From contig JBLWVL010000017.1 of the NCBI GenBank assembly GCA_048268485.1, forward strand, positions 7,009-71,008: a DNA stretch of 64,000 nt. Reading direction: 5' to 3'. Under the pieces are notes generated by a model, which did not search any database, was not told the origin of the DNA, and saw only the letters and a program-made list of their open reading frames with translations. The translations under genes and the position numbers were made by a program. Source of the DNA: Oceanospirillum sp048268485 (lineage in GTDB: Bacteria; Pseudomonadota; Gammaproteobacteria; Pseudomonadales; Halomonadaceae). Shown here piece by piece: positions 1-9,429 of the stretch; the stretch's first letter is position 1, and each line of letters begins with the position of its first letter.

Positions 1-1
1 T

Positions 2-2059
2 GCCATTGTCGATTCAGCTGCAGCAGGTATCATCCGTATCAACCATCTCGGCACCATCCTTGAAGTTAACCCCTTCGCCCAACAGCTCCTTGACTACAGT
101 GAAGAGGAGCTAAAAGGTCAGAATGTTAAAGTGATCATGCCTAACCCATGGGCAAGGGAGCACGACGATTACCTGAGACGCTTTATGCAAAGTGGTCAGG
201 CAAAGATCATCGGAAAAGGGCGGGAAGTTGAAGCCCGCCGGAAAGATGGCACCCGATTACCGATTCACTTAGGGGTTAGCGAGGTTCATAGCAACCAACC
301 CGAAGAGCGCCAGTTTATTGGCATTTTGTCAGATCTGCAGGATGTACGGGCGGCCCAGCGAGCAGAGCAGCAAGAGAAATCGCTGCTGAAAATCCTTCAT
401 CAGGGCCTGACCGATTACCAGGCCCTGCTGTCAAAAGACAAGCTTTGGGCCTTTCTTATGGAGGCTCTCCGGGAGCTGACTGACAGTGACTATGCATTTA
501 TCGGTGAAGTCTTATTAGTTGATGGCCGGAAGGCGCTCAAGCTCCATGCCATCACGGATCTGTCATGGAATAAAAAATCAAAATTGCTGATGGATAAGCT
601 GGTGGCAGGCGATATGTTACTCAGCAACCCGGATACCCTTATCGGTAAAGTATTCGCCGATGAAGAGTTAATCATTAATAACAATATGCAGGAAAGGTTT
701 GAGAACAGTTACCTGCCCCCGGGTCACCCGGAACTTTATCGCTACATGGGTGTGCCCATATTTGATCAGGGTGAAGTGATTGGCATGTTTGCCATTGCGA
801 ACAGCCAAAAAGACTATCAACCGGAACTGGCCGAGTGGCTGAACCCTTTTACCAGTACCTGTGCATTATTGATTCGCCTCTATCGGCAAATGCATGAGCG
901 TGAGAAAATCAATGACCAGCTACGCCAGGCCCGGGATGCCGCTCAACAGGCAAGCCAGGCGAAAAGCGAATTCCTTTCGTCTATGAGTCATGAGCTGCGC
1001 ACACCAATGAATGCGATTCTGGGGTTTGCTCAGCTACTACAGTCCGGCAAGCATCCGCTGACAGACCGTCAGCAGCGCCATGTAAAGCAGATCTACAAAA
1101 GCGGGCAGCATCTGCTTGCTCTGATTAATGATGTTCTGGACTTAGCCCGCATTGAGGCAGGCCGTATCAGCGTTTCTCTGGAATCCCTTAATGTTCGGGA
1201 AATGATGCTGGATGCACTGGAGGGTCTGCAGCCGATAGCGGATCAATATCAGATTCTTCTGCAGCCGGACGAAAGCACGAACCAAACCATCTGGGTCACT
1301 GCTGATTATACCCGCTGCCAGCAGGTACTGATAAACTTGGTTACCAATGCTATTAAATACAATCGCCCTGAAGGCCGTGTATTTATACGCTGCAAAATAC
1401 AGGAAGATCAACTGCGTATTGAAGTTGAAGACACAGGTGAAGGCATCTCTTCAGACCAGCTTGAGCAGCTGTTCCAACCCTTCAGCCGACTCGGTGCTGA
1501 GAACTCAGCCATCGAAGGCACGGGTATTGGTCTGGCCCTGAGTCAACAGTTGGTCGAACTGATGCAAGGGCGCATCGGTGTGGAAAGTGAAGAGCACAAA
1601 GGAAGCTGTTTCTGGTTTACACTCCCATTGGCTGATCAGAGCGATACAGGGAGTCACAGCTCCACTCAAAGGCCCGGTACGGAAGGTCAAGGTGTTCATC
1701 TTCTGTATGTGGAAGATAACCCGGCTAACCAACGTTTACTGGAAGCTTTTGTTGATGAACATCCGGACTACCGGCTATCACTGGCCTCCTCCGCAGAGCT
1801 TGCCTTAGAAATGGCCGCCTCAGACATACCGGATCTGATTCTGATGGATCTTGACCTGCCTGGTATTACAGGGATTCAGGCACAAAAAATGTTATCCCGT
1901 AACCCTTTGACCCGAAAAATACCTGTTATAGCAGTCTCCGCAGCAGCTTCAGATAAGTGTCGCTCCGAGCTTATGTCAGACGGCTTTATCGATTACCTCA
2001 ATAAACCTCTGGATCTTGATAAACTACTTCAGACACTGCGCAAACAACTGGAGCACTAA
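2..2059 (+). CDS. Hybrid sensor histidine kinase (PAS-GAF-HisKA-HATPase-REC), 5' partial
   Basis: The frame is open from the first bases of the window, so the start lies upstream; the first ATG at 131 is inside a PAS domain (upstream residues IIRINHLGTILEVNPFA are PAS-like). Order seen: PAS, a GAF-like domain, a short coiled linker, HisKA with SHELRTPMNAILGF (phospho-His), HATPase with NLVTNAIKYN and GTGIGLALS, then a receiver domain with YVEDNPANQ and DLILMDLDLP (phospho-Asp) and the KPLD lysine. No membrane segment is visible in the part present, so it may be cytosolic or have its sensor upstream. It is followed after 2 bp by a REC-EAL protein, so the likely job is a phosphorelay controlling c-di-GMP breakdown. 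The signal is unknown. Confidence 0.92.
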   Translation, partial: AIVDSAAAGIIRINHLGTILEVNPFAQQLLDYSEEELKGQNVKVIMPNPWAREHDDYLRRFMQSGQAKIIGKGREVEARRKDGTRLPIHLGVSEVHSNQPEERQFIGILSDLQDVRAAQRAEQQEKSLLKILHQGLTDYQALLSKDKLWAFLMEALRELTDSDYAFIGEVLLVDGRKALKLHAITDLSWNKKSKLLMDKLVAGDMLLSNPDTLIGKVFADEELIINNNMQERFENSYLPPGHPELYRYMGVPIFDQGEVIGMFAIANSQKDYQPELAEWLNPFTSTCALLIRLYRQMHEREKINDQLRQARDAAQQASQAKSEFLSSMSHELRTPMNAILGFAQLLQSGKHPLTDRQQRHVKQIYKSGQHLLALINDVLDLARIEAGRISVSLESLNVREMMLDALEGLQPIADQYQILLQPDESTNQTIWVTADYTRCQQVLINLVTNAIKYNRPEGRVFIRCKIQEDQLRIEVEDTGEGISSDQLEQLFQPFSRLGAENSAIEGTGIGLALSQQLVELMQGRIGVESEEHKGSCFWFTLPLADQSDTGSHSSTQRPGTEGQGVHLLYVEDNPANQRLLEAFVDEHPDYRLSLASSAELALEMAASDIPDLILMDLDLPGITGIQAQKMLSRNPLTRKIPVIAVSAAASDKCRSELMSDGFIDYLNKPLDLDKLLQTLRKQLEH

Positions 2060-2061
2060 CT

Positions 2062-3801
2062 GTGGATAGCCAAAGCTCATTGAATACTGATGCAGATATC
2101 CTGATTCTTGATGACAATGAGGTCAACGTCGACCTATTGGCCAGCATGCTTGAAGATGAAGGCTTTGAGCAGATTGAGTGTATGACTGATCCGCGAAAAC
2201 TGATGCCCAGGGTTAAGCAAAAGTGCCCGGATCTGATTTTTCTTGATATCCGCATGCCTCATATTACAGGCTTGGAACTGCTGCAACAGCTTCGGGATCA
2301 ACTGCCGGACAAACAGCCTGCAGTGATTATTCTGACAGCCAATACAGATCAGAGTACCCGCTACCAGGCATTGGAGCTGGGTGCCAGGGACTTCCTGACC
2401 AAGCCATTCGATAACAAAGAAGTCCTGCGCAGGCTGGAGAATATAAAGCTTCAGCAACAGATGTTCCGTGCCGACGAGCTGGAAACACTGGTACAACAGC
2501 GCACTTCTGAGTTACGCCGAATGACCGTCGAAGACCCTTTAACCGGACTGCCAAACCGGCGGGGGTTGCTCAACCTGCTCCATGAACGCCTGCAGAAAGG
2601 CAAACCTCAACTGCTCTATTTCTTCTCCGTGGATGGTCTAGAGGAAATGGCCCGGTTGCACGGGCTTGAAGTGGCGGAAAATCTGGCACTGGCCTTAAAA
2701 AACAGAGCCATAGCGCACCGTCAGCCAGGAGATATCCTTGGTCTATGGAGCAGTACCGAATGGGTTTTGCTGCGCGAAACCAAACAGGCCGCAGAGCTTT
2801 CCTGCCAACAACTGGCAGATCACGTAACCCCTCTGCTGGAGACTATCCGAGAACCTATCGATTACCAGGAGTTCCGGATACGGCTCAATGTACGTGCAGG
2901 ATTGAGCGCATCCGGTGCCCAGCGTTCGGCAGAGAACCTGATCCGCCTGGCTGCTTTGGCAGTCCCTGAGAAACCGAATACCTGGCGAGACTACACACCG
3001 GAGCTGGAAGCACAGTTACAGCAGAAAGTGGCTCTTCAGGAAGCCCTGAATCAGGCAATTGAACGTCAGGAGTTGGAACTTTACTTCCAGCCCAAGATTA
3101 CCCTAAAAAATCAGCAATGTTTTGGGGCTGAAGCGCTGCTGCGCTGGAGTCACCCGGATTTAGGCCGCATACCTCCTGATGTTTTTATTCCGGTAGCAGA
3201 AAAAACCGGGCAGATTATAGAGATAGGTCACTGGGTATTAGATCAAAGCTGCCAGAAGCTAAAGCAGTGGCGTGACCAACAACGGGTTGCGGATAACTTT
3301 GTATTGGCCATCAACGTAGCCAGCCAGCAACTGATTCAATCGGACTTTGCCCAAAAGTGCCTCAACACACTACAACACTATCAGCTGCCTGCATCCGCAC
3401 TGGAAATTGAAGTCACTGAATCAGGTCTGATGACCGATATGGTCGCCGCCCTGGAGCAGCTTTGCCAGTTAGCCGCAGCAGGGATATCAATCGCCATTGA
3501 TGATTTTGGCACCGGATACTCCTCTCTGGCCTACCTGAAAGAGCTGCCGGTTTCGGTGCTTAAAATTGACCGTACTTTTATTAAAGATATGCATGAGAGT
3601 GACCGGGACAAGAAGCTGGTGGAAACCGTTATGCAGATGTCGGAGAACTTCAACTTTATCACTGTTGCAGAAGGCGTCGAAAATGAAGAGCAATTGGAAA
3701 TTCTGAGAGGTTTCAACTGTGAGTTAATTCAGGGCTACTATTACTCGCCACCTTTGACTGAAAAAGCCCTGCTGCAATACCTGGATGCGATTAATGACTA
3801 A
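2062..3801 (+). CDS. Response regulator with degenerate GGDEF and intact EAL domain (c-di-GMP phosphodiesterase)
   Basis: GTG start 2 bp after the kinase stop, so translationally coupled. Residues about 10-125 are a receiver domain (ILDDNEVN, LIFLDIRMP with Asp62, LTAN, KPFD). Residues about 155-300 are a GGDEF fold (DPLTGLPNRRG), but the signature loop reads SSTEW, so cyclase activity should be lost. The C-terminal EAL domain keeps AEALLRW, NVASQQL, EVTES, DDFGTGYSSL, LKIDRTFIKD and AEGVEN, the metal and catalytic residues of active phosphodiesterases. Inference: phosphorylation by the upstream hybrid kinase switches hydrolysis of c-di-GMP, affecting motility or biofilm choice. No terminator is obvious before the convergent teaD gene. 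Confidence 0.93.
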   Translation: MDSQSSLNTDADILILDDNEVNVDLLASMLEDEGFEQIECMTDPRKLMPRVKQKCPDLIFLDIRMPHITGLELLQQLRDQLPDKQPAVIILTANTDQSTRYQALELGARDFLTKPFDNKEVLRRLENIKLQQQMFRADELETLVQQRTSELRRMTVEDPLTGLPNRRGLLNLLHERLQKGKPQLLYFFSVDGLEEMARLHGLEVAENLALALKNRAIAHRQPGDILGLWSSTEWVLLRETKQAAELSCQQLADHVTPLLETIREPIDYQEFRIRLNVRAGLSASGAQRSAENLIRLAALAVPEKPNTWRDYTPELEAQLQQKVALQEALNQAIERQELELYFQPKITLKNQQCFGAEALLRWSHPDLGRIPPDVFIPVAEKTGQIIEIGHWVLDQSCQKLKQWRDQQRVADNFVLAINVASQQLIQSDFAQKCLNTLQHYQLPASALEIEVTESGLMTDMVAALEQLCQLAAAGISIAIDDFGTGYSSLAYLKELPVSVLKIDRTFIKDMHESDRDKKLVETVMQMSENFNFITVAEGVENEEQLEILRGFNCELIQGYYYSPPLTEKALLQYLDAIND

Positions 3802-3901
3802 TCAGTAATAACCACCTGCTCTCCCGGAAAGTACTGGCTGGATTTATCGAAGATATCGGTAAGTCCGGCCTGTAAGCTGGAAGTGTCTGCGCCGATTTTT
3901 G

Positions 3902-4354
3902 TTAAACGATCATCACCGGGCACTTGGCATGCGCTGCCACCCGCTGCGAAACACTTCCCAAAAACATACCATCCACATCGGTATGAGTACCTTTTGAACC
4001 CATAACAATCAGATCAACCTCTTTAGTTTGTGCAAAAGACACAATTTTTTTAGAGGGCCGTCCTCCTTTAACAAAACCTCGACAGGTCACACCCTGTTTC
4101 AAGGCGTGTTTTTTGGCCTGATCCACGACATCCCTGGCATACTCTGTCAACGCCTGATCCGGAATCTGCATCTCATCCGGGCGAACCATGGATAAAGATG
4201 CCTCGAATAAGCTGTGATGCTTGTACACGCAAAGCAGATAGATTTCAGCTTCGCCATCCTGCTGACGAGTTAATTGCTGTAGTTCAATCGCTTTATCTAA
4301 AGCATCCAGGGCTGTCACTGAACCATCCACCGCCACTAAGATTCTTTTAAACAT
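3902..4354 (-). CDS. teaD: Universal stress protein, TRAP-associated (TeaD type)
   Basis: 150-aa UspA fold. It starts MFKRILVAVDGS and carries VMGSKGTHTDVDGMFLGSVSQRVA near the end, the G-2X-G-9X-G(S/T) ATP-binding pattern, so it is an ATP-binding UspA. It is the last gene of the minus-strand operon, 21 bp after teaC. In Halomonas elongata TeaD is the UspA partner that modulates the ectoine importer TeaABC; the same order here supports that role by context. A general UspA function cannot be excluded. Confidence 0.85.
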   Translation of the reverse strand: MFKRILVAVDGSVTALDALDKAIELQQLTRQQDGEAEIYLLCVYKHHSLFEASLSMVRPDEMQIPDQALTEYARDVVDQAKKHALKQGVTCRGFVKGGRPSKKIVSFAQTKEVDLIVMGSKGTHTDVDGMFLGSVSQRVAAHAKCPVMIV

Positions 4355-4375
4355 ATCGAACTCCTTAATCCTGGG

Positions 4376-5662
4376 TTAATCACTGAATGCCACATCCCGA
4401 AGGAAGAGGGCAATTTCAGGAAAAGCCACGAGCAATCCGGCCGAGAACAGCAGAATACCAATAAAGGGCCCGGTCCCCCGAACGACTTCCCAGTAAGGTT
4501 TCTTAAAGATTGCGATGGCGGTAAAAATATCACAGCCAAAAGGTGGTGTTGCAGAACCTATGGCAACCTGCAGCGTAATAATGATCCCAACGTGAACCGG
4601 ATCAAGACCTGTCGCTTCTATGGCAGGTGCAAAGATCGGCGTCAGCACCAAAATAACAACAATAGGATCAACAAACATACAGGCGACAAAAAAGGCCACC
4701 GAAATCGCTATCAGAACACCAACCGGCCCCATATCATTGATACCAACGGCATCCAGAATAGTTTGAGGTATCTGCGCAAAAGAGATAATCCAGGAGAAAC
4801 CATTGCCCACGCCCACCAGAATAAAGACCACAGCCGTAATCAAGCCCGTGGATTTGGCAATCGTGTAGATATCTCTGCTACTCAGGGAGCGGAAGACACC
4901 AAATTCCAAAATGACCGCATAAAGTACGCATACCGCAGCCGCTTCAGTCGGGCTAAATACACCACCGTAAATACCGCCAACAATAATAACGGGAAACATC
5001 AACGGCCAGATAGCCATACGAGTCGCTTTAAAACGCTCACTCCAGCTCGCTTTTTCCTCTGTTGGTACATTATGAACAGTGGCGTAAATCAGGCAGTAGA
5101 CAGAAAACAGAAACAGAATCAGCAGGCCCGGGCCGATACCGGCAATAAAGAGCTCTGCAATAGATGTTTCTGAGATCACACCATAGATGATCATGCCGAT
5201 ACTAGGGGGAATCAGAAAGGCAATGTCGCTGGCATTGATAATCAGTGCCAGAGAAAACGAGTCAGAGTAGCCCGCTTTTAACAGTTTCGGTCTGAGGGCT
5301 GACCCCACAGCCACAACCGTCGCCTGCGTTGACCCGGACACAGCGCCAAACAGTGTGCAGGAAGTCGCTGTACTGATCGCCAACCCTCCCCGGATATGTC
5401 CGATAAAGGTCATCACCATATCAATCAAACGATTCGCAGATTGCCCCCGGGTCATAATATCTGCAGCCAGAATAAACATGGGAACGGCAATCAATGAAGC
5501 CGGACGAATACCGCCCAGCACCTGCTGGATAAAAGTATCCATCTGACCGATACCGCCAAACATCATATAAAAACCAGCAAGAGCTGCGGTAATCAGGGGA
5601 ATCATCATTGGAAAACCGAGCAAAAGCAGCACGATCATGATCAGCATTAGGGTTGTAGCCAT
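4376..5662 (-). CDS. teaC: TRAP transporter large permease, ectoine type (DctM family)
   Basis: 428 aa, extremely hydrophobic, with the 11-12 membrane segments usual for DctM subunits. Family features: N-terminal LLLLGFPMMIPL, SLIAVPMFILAADIM, GAVSGSTQATVVAVG and SATPPFGCDIFTA near the C-terminus. It drives sodium-coupled uptake of the ligand delivered by the periplasmic protein. It lies 62 bp after teaB and 21 bp before teaD. Substrate is assigned through the neighbouring TeaA rather than from this subunit. Length is normal and no defect is seen. Confidence 0.88.
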   Translation of the reverse strand: MATTLMLIMIVLLLLGFPMMIPLITAALAGFYMMFGGIGQMDTFIQQVLGGIRPASLIAVPMFILAADIMTRGQSANRLIDMVMTFIGHIRGGLAISTATSCTLFGAVSGSTQATVVAVGSALRPKLLKAGYSDSFSLALIINASDIAFLIPPSIGMIIYGVISETSIAELFIAGIGPGLLILFLFSVYCLIYATVHNVPTEEKASWSERFKATRMAIWPLMFPVIIVGGIYGGVFSPTEAAAVCVLYAVILEFGVFRSLSSRDIYTIAKSTGLITAVVFILVGVGNGFSWIISFAQIPQTILDAVGINDMGPVGVLIAISVAFFVACMFVDPIVVILVLTPIFAPAIEATGLDPVHVGIIITLQVAIGSATPPFGCDIFTAIAIFKKPYWEVVRGTGPFIGILLFSAGLLVAFPEIALFLRDVAFSD

Positions 5663-5724
5663 GATAAATCCTTATGCATTATTTTTTTAAGACCTTTGTG
5701 TACCATTGAACCAAAAACGCTGGC

Positions 5725-6300
5725 TCAGACCTCGGACTCATCATCGGCATAGCCATCAAGCACGCCAGTGGACAGATAAATATCCTTACTGGTGAGATTC
5801 TTTATGACGGTCAGAAAATACTGTATGCCTGTAATCGCAAAACCTATGGGTACCCAGATATAGATCCACCAGATCGGAAAGCCCAATGCGGGCAAAATAC
5901 GCCCTCGTTTGAAAACATCTGAAACATATTCAAAAGAAAGCCAGGCAAGTAAAAACATAATGCACGAGGTGATCAGTGCAATCAGAATCATGGCCCACTT
6001 CCGGGCCTGGTGGGGCAAAGAATCATAGATGGCCGACATTCGGATATGCCGCCCTTGGCGGGCCGCATAGCCAATACCGGCAAAGGTGATAAGAATGATA
6101 AGAATCCGGTTAATCTCACCGGCAAAAAAAAGCCCCTGACCAAAACCAAACCGGGCAACAACATTAACGCAGGTGTTCAGCGCCATCAGCAACACACCGG
6201 CTGCCAGCATAAAGGCTTCTACCTTACTGATCAGGTTGTCGAATTTGCCCAGAAGGCCAGGGAGCTCAGAGTGATAGGTTAAATTCTCAGAATCCGTCAT
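5725..6300 (-). CDS. teaB: TRAP transporter small permease, ectoine type (DctQ family)
   Basis: 191 aa with four predicted membrane helices (AFMLAAGVLLMALNTCVNV, ILIILITFAGIGYAA, WAMILIALITSCIMFLLAW and a last one around WWIYIWVPIGFAITG), typical for DctQ subunits. The ATG at 6300 (MTDSEN) is preferred over the TTG at 6324 because a purine-rich GAGCGAAA precedes it at usable distance. It bridges the binding protein and the large permease. It is separated from teaA by 113 bp containing a strong hairpin, so its expression is probably lower than that of teaA. Confidence 0.85.
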   Translation of the reverse strand: MTDSENLTYHSELPGLLGKFDNLISKVEAFMLAAGVLLMALNTCVNVVARFGFGQGLFFAGEINRILIILITFAGIGYAARQGRHIRMSAIYDSLPHQARKWAMILIALITSCIMFLLAWLSFEYVSDVFKRGRILPALGFPIWWIYIWVPIGFAITGIQYFLTVIKNLTSKDIYLSTGVLDGYADDESEV

Positions 6301-6347
6301 GGCATTTCGCTCATGCTTCGGCAAACGTTGTTGCCGTTAATATCTGA

Positions 6348-6377
6348 CAGAGAGGCCCGCTCGGCCGGGCCCCTCTG
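6348..6377 (-). promoter_or_regulatory. Intercistronic hairpin between teaA and teaB
   Basis: On the minus-strand RNA a 12-bp stem with one G-U pair (CAGAGGGGCCCG and CGGGCCTCTCTG) closes a 6-nt loop. No U-run follows, so it is more likely an mRNA stabiliser or partial terminator protecting the teaA message, as is common after TRAP binding-protein genes, than a full terminator. Confidence 0.6.
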
Positions 6378-6413
6378 ACGTCAGTATCCATTGAAAAAGA
6401 TACACAGAAAGAC

Positions 6414-7439
6414 TTACTCGGCAACCGCATCCAAGTCAGCTTTGAACTGCTGCAGAAGTGTCTTGCCACTTTCACCAGCCATTTCATAAAAGGTTTTCTC
6501 AACCATAGGTGCGCGGGCTTTAAACTTTGCAATCTGACGATCTGTCAGACGGGTCACTGTCACCTTATCACTGCTTTTAACAATCTTATCCAGAGCCCGA
6601 TCCGCTAAACCATCAATATGCTTCATCGTTTCGTTAAAAGCATATTCAGAAGCATCCCGAACCACCTGTTTGTCATCGGCAGAAAGATCATCAAAAAAGT
6701 CTTTGTTCGCCATGGAGGCTGTTGTGAACCAGCCGTGACCGGTAAAGATCAGGTTAGGGGATACTTCATAAAGACCTCCGGACTCAATCCAGAAAATTGG
6801 ATTTTCCTGCCCCTGAATCATATTGGTCTGCAGTGCACCATACACTTCACCCCAAGGCAGCGGTGTTGGGGTTGCACCAAAGGCTTCGTAAGTTGATGAC
6901 AATAATGGATTCGTCATCACGCGAATTTTTTTGCCTTTAAAGTCCTGAGGGTTGGTCACCGGCTCATCGGCTGTAACAACCATCTCCCCTTCAGGGTACA
7001 TCTTCAGAAGCTCCAGACCTTTATCCGCATAGAGTTCAGTGAAGTCTTCATTAATCGCCTTACTTTCACGGAAAAACTTAACCACAGTTTCCATATCAGT
7101 CGGTAAAAGATAAGGAATAAAAAAGATCTGAGCCTCAGGAATCAAAGAACCAGTGAACCCCGGTGACTGGTTAACAAATTGCAGAATCCCCGCTTGGGTT
7201 TGCTCCATAATATCATCGGACTCACCCAGCTCACCAAAACGGTAGACCTGAAGTGTATGCTCAGAGTTATCTTCGATATATTCCTTAAATTTAAGGGCGT
7301 ACACATCCTGTACATCACCTTTGTATTCCTCATGGGCATAGCGCCACGTATCGGCTTGTGCAACCCCGGTTGCCGTTGCCAGAGTGGCGGCTACGCAGGA
7401 AATACCTGCGATTTTCTTTAATTGACTGGTTAGAGACAT
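6414..7439 (-). CDS. teaA: Ectoine/hydroxyectoine TRAP substrate-binding protein (TeaA)
   Basis: 341 aa, the length of Halomonas elongata TeaA as I recall it. A signal peptide (MSLTSQLKK then a hydrophobic stretch, cut near AQA-DTWRY) sends it to the periplasm. The mature protein opens WRYAHEEYKGDVQDVYAL and carries YRFGELGESDDIMEQTQ, FVNQSPGFTGSLIPEAQIFF, GATPTPLPWGEVYGALQ and FWIESGGLYEVSPN; from memory these are near-identical to TeaA, which is why ectoine is proposed instead of generic dicarboxylate. The start at 7439 places a GGAG 7 nt upstream; the ATG at 7442 is the only close alternative and the longer frame to 7496 would spoil the signal peptide. Role: high-affinity capture of ectoine as osmoprotectant or nutrient. 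Confidence 0.9.
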   Translation of the reverse strand: MSLTSQLKKIAGISCVAATLATATGVAQADTWRYAHEEYKGDVQDVYALKFKEYIEDNSEHTLQVYRFGELGESDDIMEQTQAGILQFVNQSPGFTGSLIPEAQIFFIPYLLPTDMETVVKFFRESKAINEDFTELYADKGLELLKMYPEGEMVVTADEPVTNPQDFKGKKIRVMTNPLLSSTYEAFGATPTPLPWGEVYGALQTNMIQGQENPIFWIESGGLYEVSPNLIFTGHGWFTTASMANKDFFDDLSADDKQVVRDASEYAFNETMKHIDGLADRALDKIVKSSDKVTVTRLTDRQIAKFKARAPMVEKTFYEMAGESGKTLLQQFKADLDAVAE

Positions 7440-7650
7440 CATGTCGCTCCATCTTTCCGACACTGCCGAACAAGGCAGTAGAATTGATCCAGGCATTCCT
7501 CAGCACCTTCGAACTCTTTCACCGGAAGACCCGGTATCGATAGAGTTCAATGGATCTGCAATACCCAGTAAACTGAACAGGCTCAGCCTGTTGTGGAGAG
7601 CTTCGAACGCTTCTCCCCGGTGCAGACAGATATATAAACCTGCCTTTTTT

Positions 7651-7680
7651 AACGTAGCTAAATTTATGATTCAGCGTCAA
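7651..7680 (-). promoter_or_regulatory. Possible sigma70-like promoter for the tea operon
   Basis: The 7443-7901 gap holds the pdxB terminator and otherwise AT-rich DNA. Read on the minus strand, TTGACG (7680-7675) is followed after 18 nt by TACGTT (7656-7651), about 210 nt upstream of teaA. The -10 match is weak; this is a suggestion only. No gene is seen in the gap. Confidence 0.25.
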
Positions 7681-7813
7681 GGTATGAATAAAAAAACAAT
7701 TTAATGGATAAATTGCGACGGATAGAGTCGTTTACAGCTCTTTTTTCAAAGGCGGGATCTACTCAAAAATCAGAGTACAAGCGGGGTCTGCAAGATTTGA
7801 AATTATAAATCAG

Positions 7814-7844
7814 ACAAAAAAATGCCCGGTAAAAACCGGGCATT
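7814..7844 (-). terminator. Rho-independent terminator of pdxB
   Basis: 9-bp GC-rich stem (AATGCCCGG / CCGGGCATT, 7821-7829 and 7836-7844) with a 6-nt loop. On the minus strand it is followed by a run of U, 57 bp after the pdxB stop. Confidence 0.85.
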
Positions 7845-7901
7845 TTCCTAAAAAAACAGGATTTTTTTATTAGAACAATAATTAACCATATGATTAAAAC
7901 A

Positions 7902-9065
7902 TCATTTACCCAAGCGAACCGAAAAACCAAATTTCTCCAGACGGTCACCCAGTTTTTTCTGGCTGGTTTTCAGCTGTACTTTCAGAGTATGAAACTCACG
8001 ACGTACCGGGTAGGTTCTCCGTAGCTCGTCAAATGCCAGACCAAGTGACTGGTTTTTCTGGCGGGCCTTACTGAAAGCACGACGAAGCGCCATATCATCA
8101 TTGCGAACATCGTAACAAGCACGAATTGCAGTAAGAGTGGACTGCCAGCGATGGGCCTGATTTGAGAATGAAAGCTTACGCAGCGGCGGTTCCGGGATCA
8201 ACTGACCCAGCTTCTTGCGGGCAGGCAACCCGAAGTGCTGACAAACCGACAGGTAGACCATCTCAGTACCGCCAAGTTTTCCATCAAGACTATAACCGGC
8301 AATATGCGGCGTACCTATATCCACCAGTTCCAGTAATTCATGGTCAATATCCGGCTCCGACTCCCATACATCAAGCACCGTGACTAAATCACCTTTCTCC
8401 TGCAGCCTTCGCTTTAGTGCTACCGTATCGACAGCGGCTCCCCGACCACTATTGATCAGCACAGTCTCCGGTTTCAGCTTGTTAATGCGGGTTTCATTCA
8501 GCAAATGAAGAGTCGGGTGATCACCATGTTTAATCAGCGGTGTATGCATGGAGATAATGTCAGATTGCTCCAACAACTCATCCAGATCGGTAAAACCCTC
8601 AGCACCTTCAGTCAATGCACGAGGTGGATCATTTATCAATACCTTAAGGCCTATCTCCTGCAAGCGATCCTTCAACCGTCGCCCCACATTGCCAGCACCG
8701 ATAATACCGACAGTTTTCTCTTTTAAAATAAAGTCTTCCTGATCTGCCAGCAAAGACAACACACTCAGAACATATTCAACCACCGAGTTCGCATTACAAC
8801 CCGGTGCATTAGCAAAGCCGATATTATTCGCTGCCAGATATTCCTGATCGATGTGATCACAGCCGATGGTCGCCGTCGCAACAAAGCGCACTTTTGAGCC
8901 GTCCAGCAGCGCCGGACCGACGTTCGTAATGGAACGAACCAGTAACACATCTGCCTTTTGAATCTGCTTCTGAGTCATGGAGCGCCCCGGAAGCGTTTCA
9001 ATCGTACCCAGCTCGGAGAAAAACTCCTGAACAAGGGGAATATTCTCATCGGCAATAATGTGCAT
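7902..9065 (-). CDS. pdxB: Erythronate-4-phosphate dehydrogenase
   Basis: 387 aa, full length for PdxB. This D-2-hydroxyacid dehydrogenase oxidises 4-phosphoerythronate in the DXP-independent pyridoxal phosphate pathway. Visible features: N-terminal MHIIADENIPLVQEFF, the substrate-binding SITNVG, the Rossmann motif GIIGAGNVGRRL, the catalytic-region INSGRGAAVD and TPHIAGYSLDGK, and the PdxB-specific C-terminal dimerisation extension (PPLRKLSF onward). Start supported by AGAGGAAGACAG upstream of ATG. It stands alone with its own terminator. Confidence 0.95.
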   Translation of the reverse strand: MHIIADENIPLVQEFFSELGTIETLPGRSMTQKQIQKADVLLVRSITNVGPALLDGSKVRFVATATIGCDHIDQEYLAANNIGFANAPGCNANSVVEYVLSVLSLLADQEDFILKEKTVGIIGAGNVGRRLKDRLQEIGLKVLINDPPRALTEGAEGFTDLDELLEQSDIISMHTPLIKHGDHPTLHLLNETRINKLKPETVLINSGRGAAVDTVALKRRLQEKGDLVTVLDVWESEPDIDHELLELVDIGTPHIAGYSLDGKLGGTEMVYLSVCQHFGLPARKKLGQLIPEPPLRKLSFSNQAHRWQSTLTAIRACYDVRNDDMALRRAFSKARQKNQSLGLAFDELRRTYPVRREFHTLKVQLKTSQKKLGDRLEKFGFSVRLGK

Positions 9066-9429
9066 CTGTCTTCCTCTGTTTTCATCCTACCCTAAGTAAG
9101 CCCTGCCAAAATAAACATCACGGCAGGAAAGGGCTTTTTATATCAACACTTTACAAATGCGAGGGATTCAGGCTCAATTCCTGCCACTGGTCGGAATTGG
9201 GTGAATCATTACGCACACCTGGGGCGGCTTAAGGCCGTACTTGCTGGTACAATTCGTTCATTGAGAAGAATATGCCCTCAAGACCAGTACGTTGCATAGT
9301 ACCAGTCTGCAAATTGAGTCAGTATCAGAGCAGGGTACTATTTTTTTAAGATACTTTTTAAGGGACTACTGACCGGATCTCTGTTGATCACAGTAGTTGG
9401 AATCATATCAGTCCGCAGGAGTTGCACAA

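Noticed and set aside
3798..3905. Open minus-strand stretch continuing past the teaD stop in another frame
   Set aside because: Only about 33 codons, no start, and no family recognised; such length is expected by chance. UspA itself has a normal end.
4592..5173. 193-codon plus-strand frame in teaC
   Set aside because: Antisense to a conserved permease; composition (Asn, Gln, Arg rich) is what the reverse of hydrophobic codons gives.
7441..7704. 87-codon plus-strand frame upstream of teaA
   Set aside because: Covers the teaA leader antisense; no ribosome site or domain. More likely promoter region.
9230..9310. GTAC-rich repeats near 9240-9305 as a possible regulatory palindrome
   Set aside because: The copies are short direct matches (ACCAGT, GTAC) without consistent spacing or symmetry.
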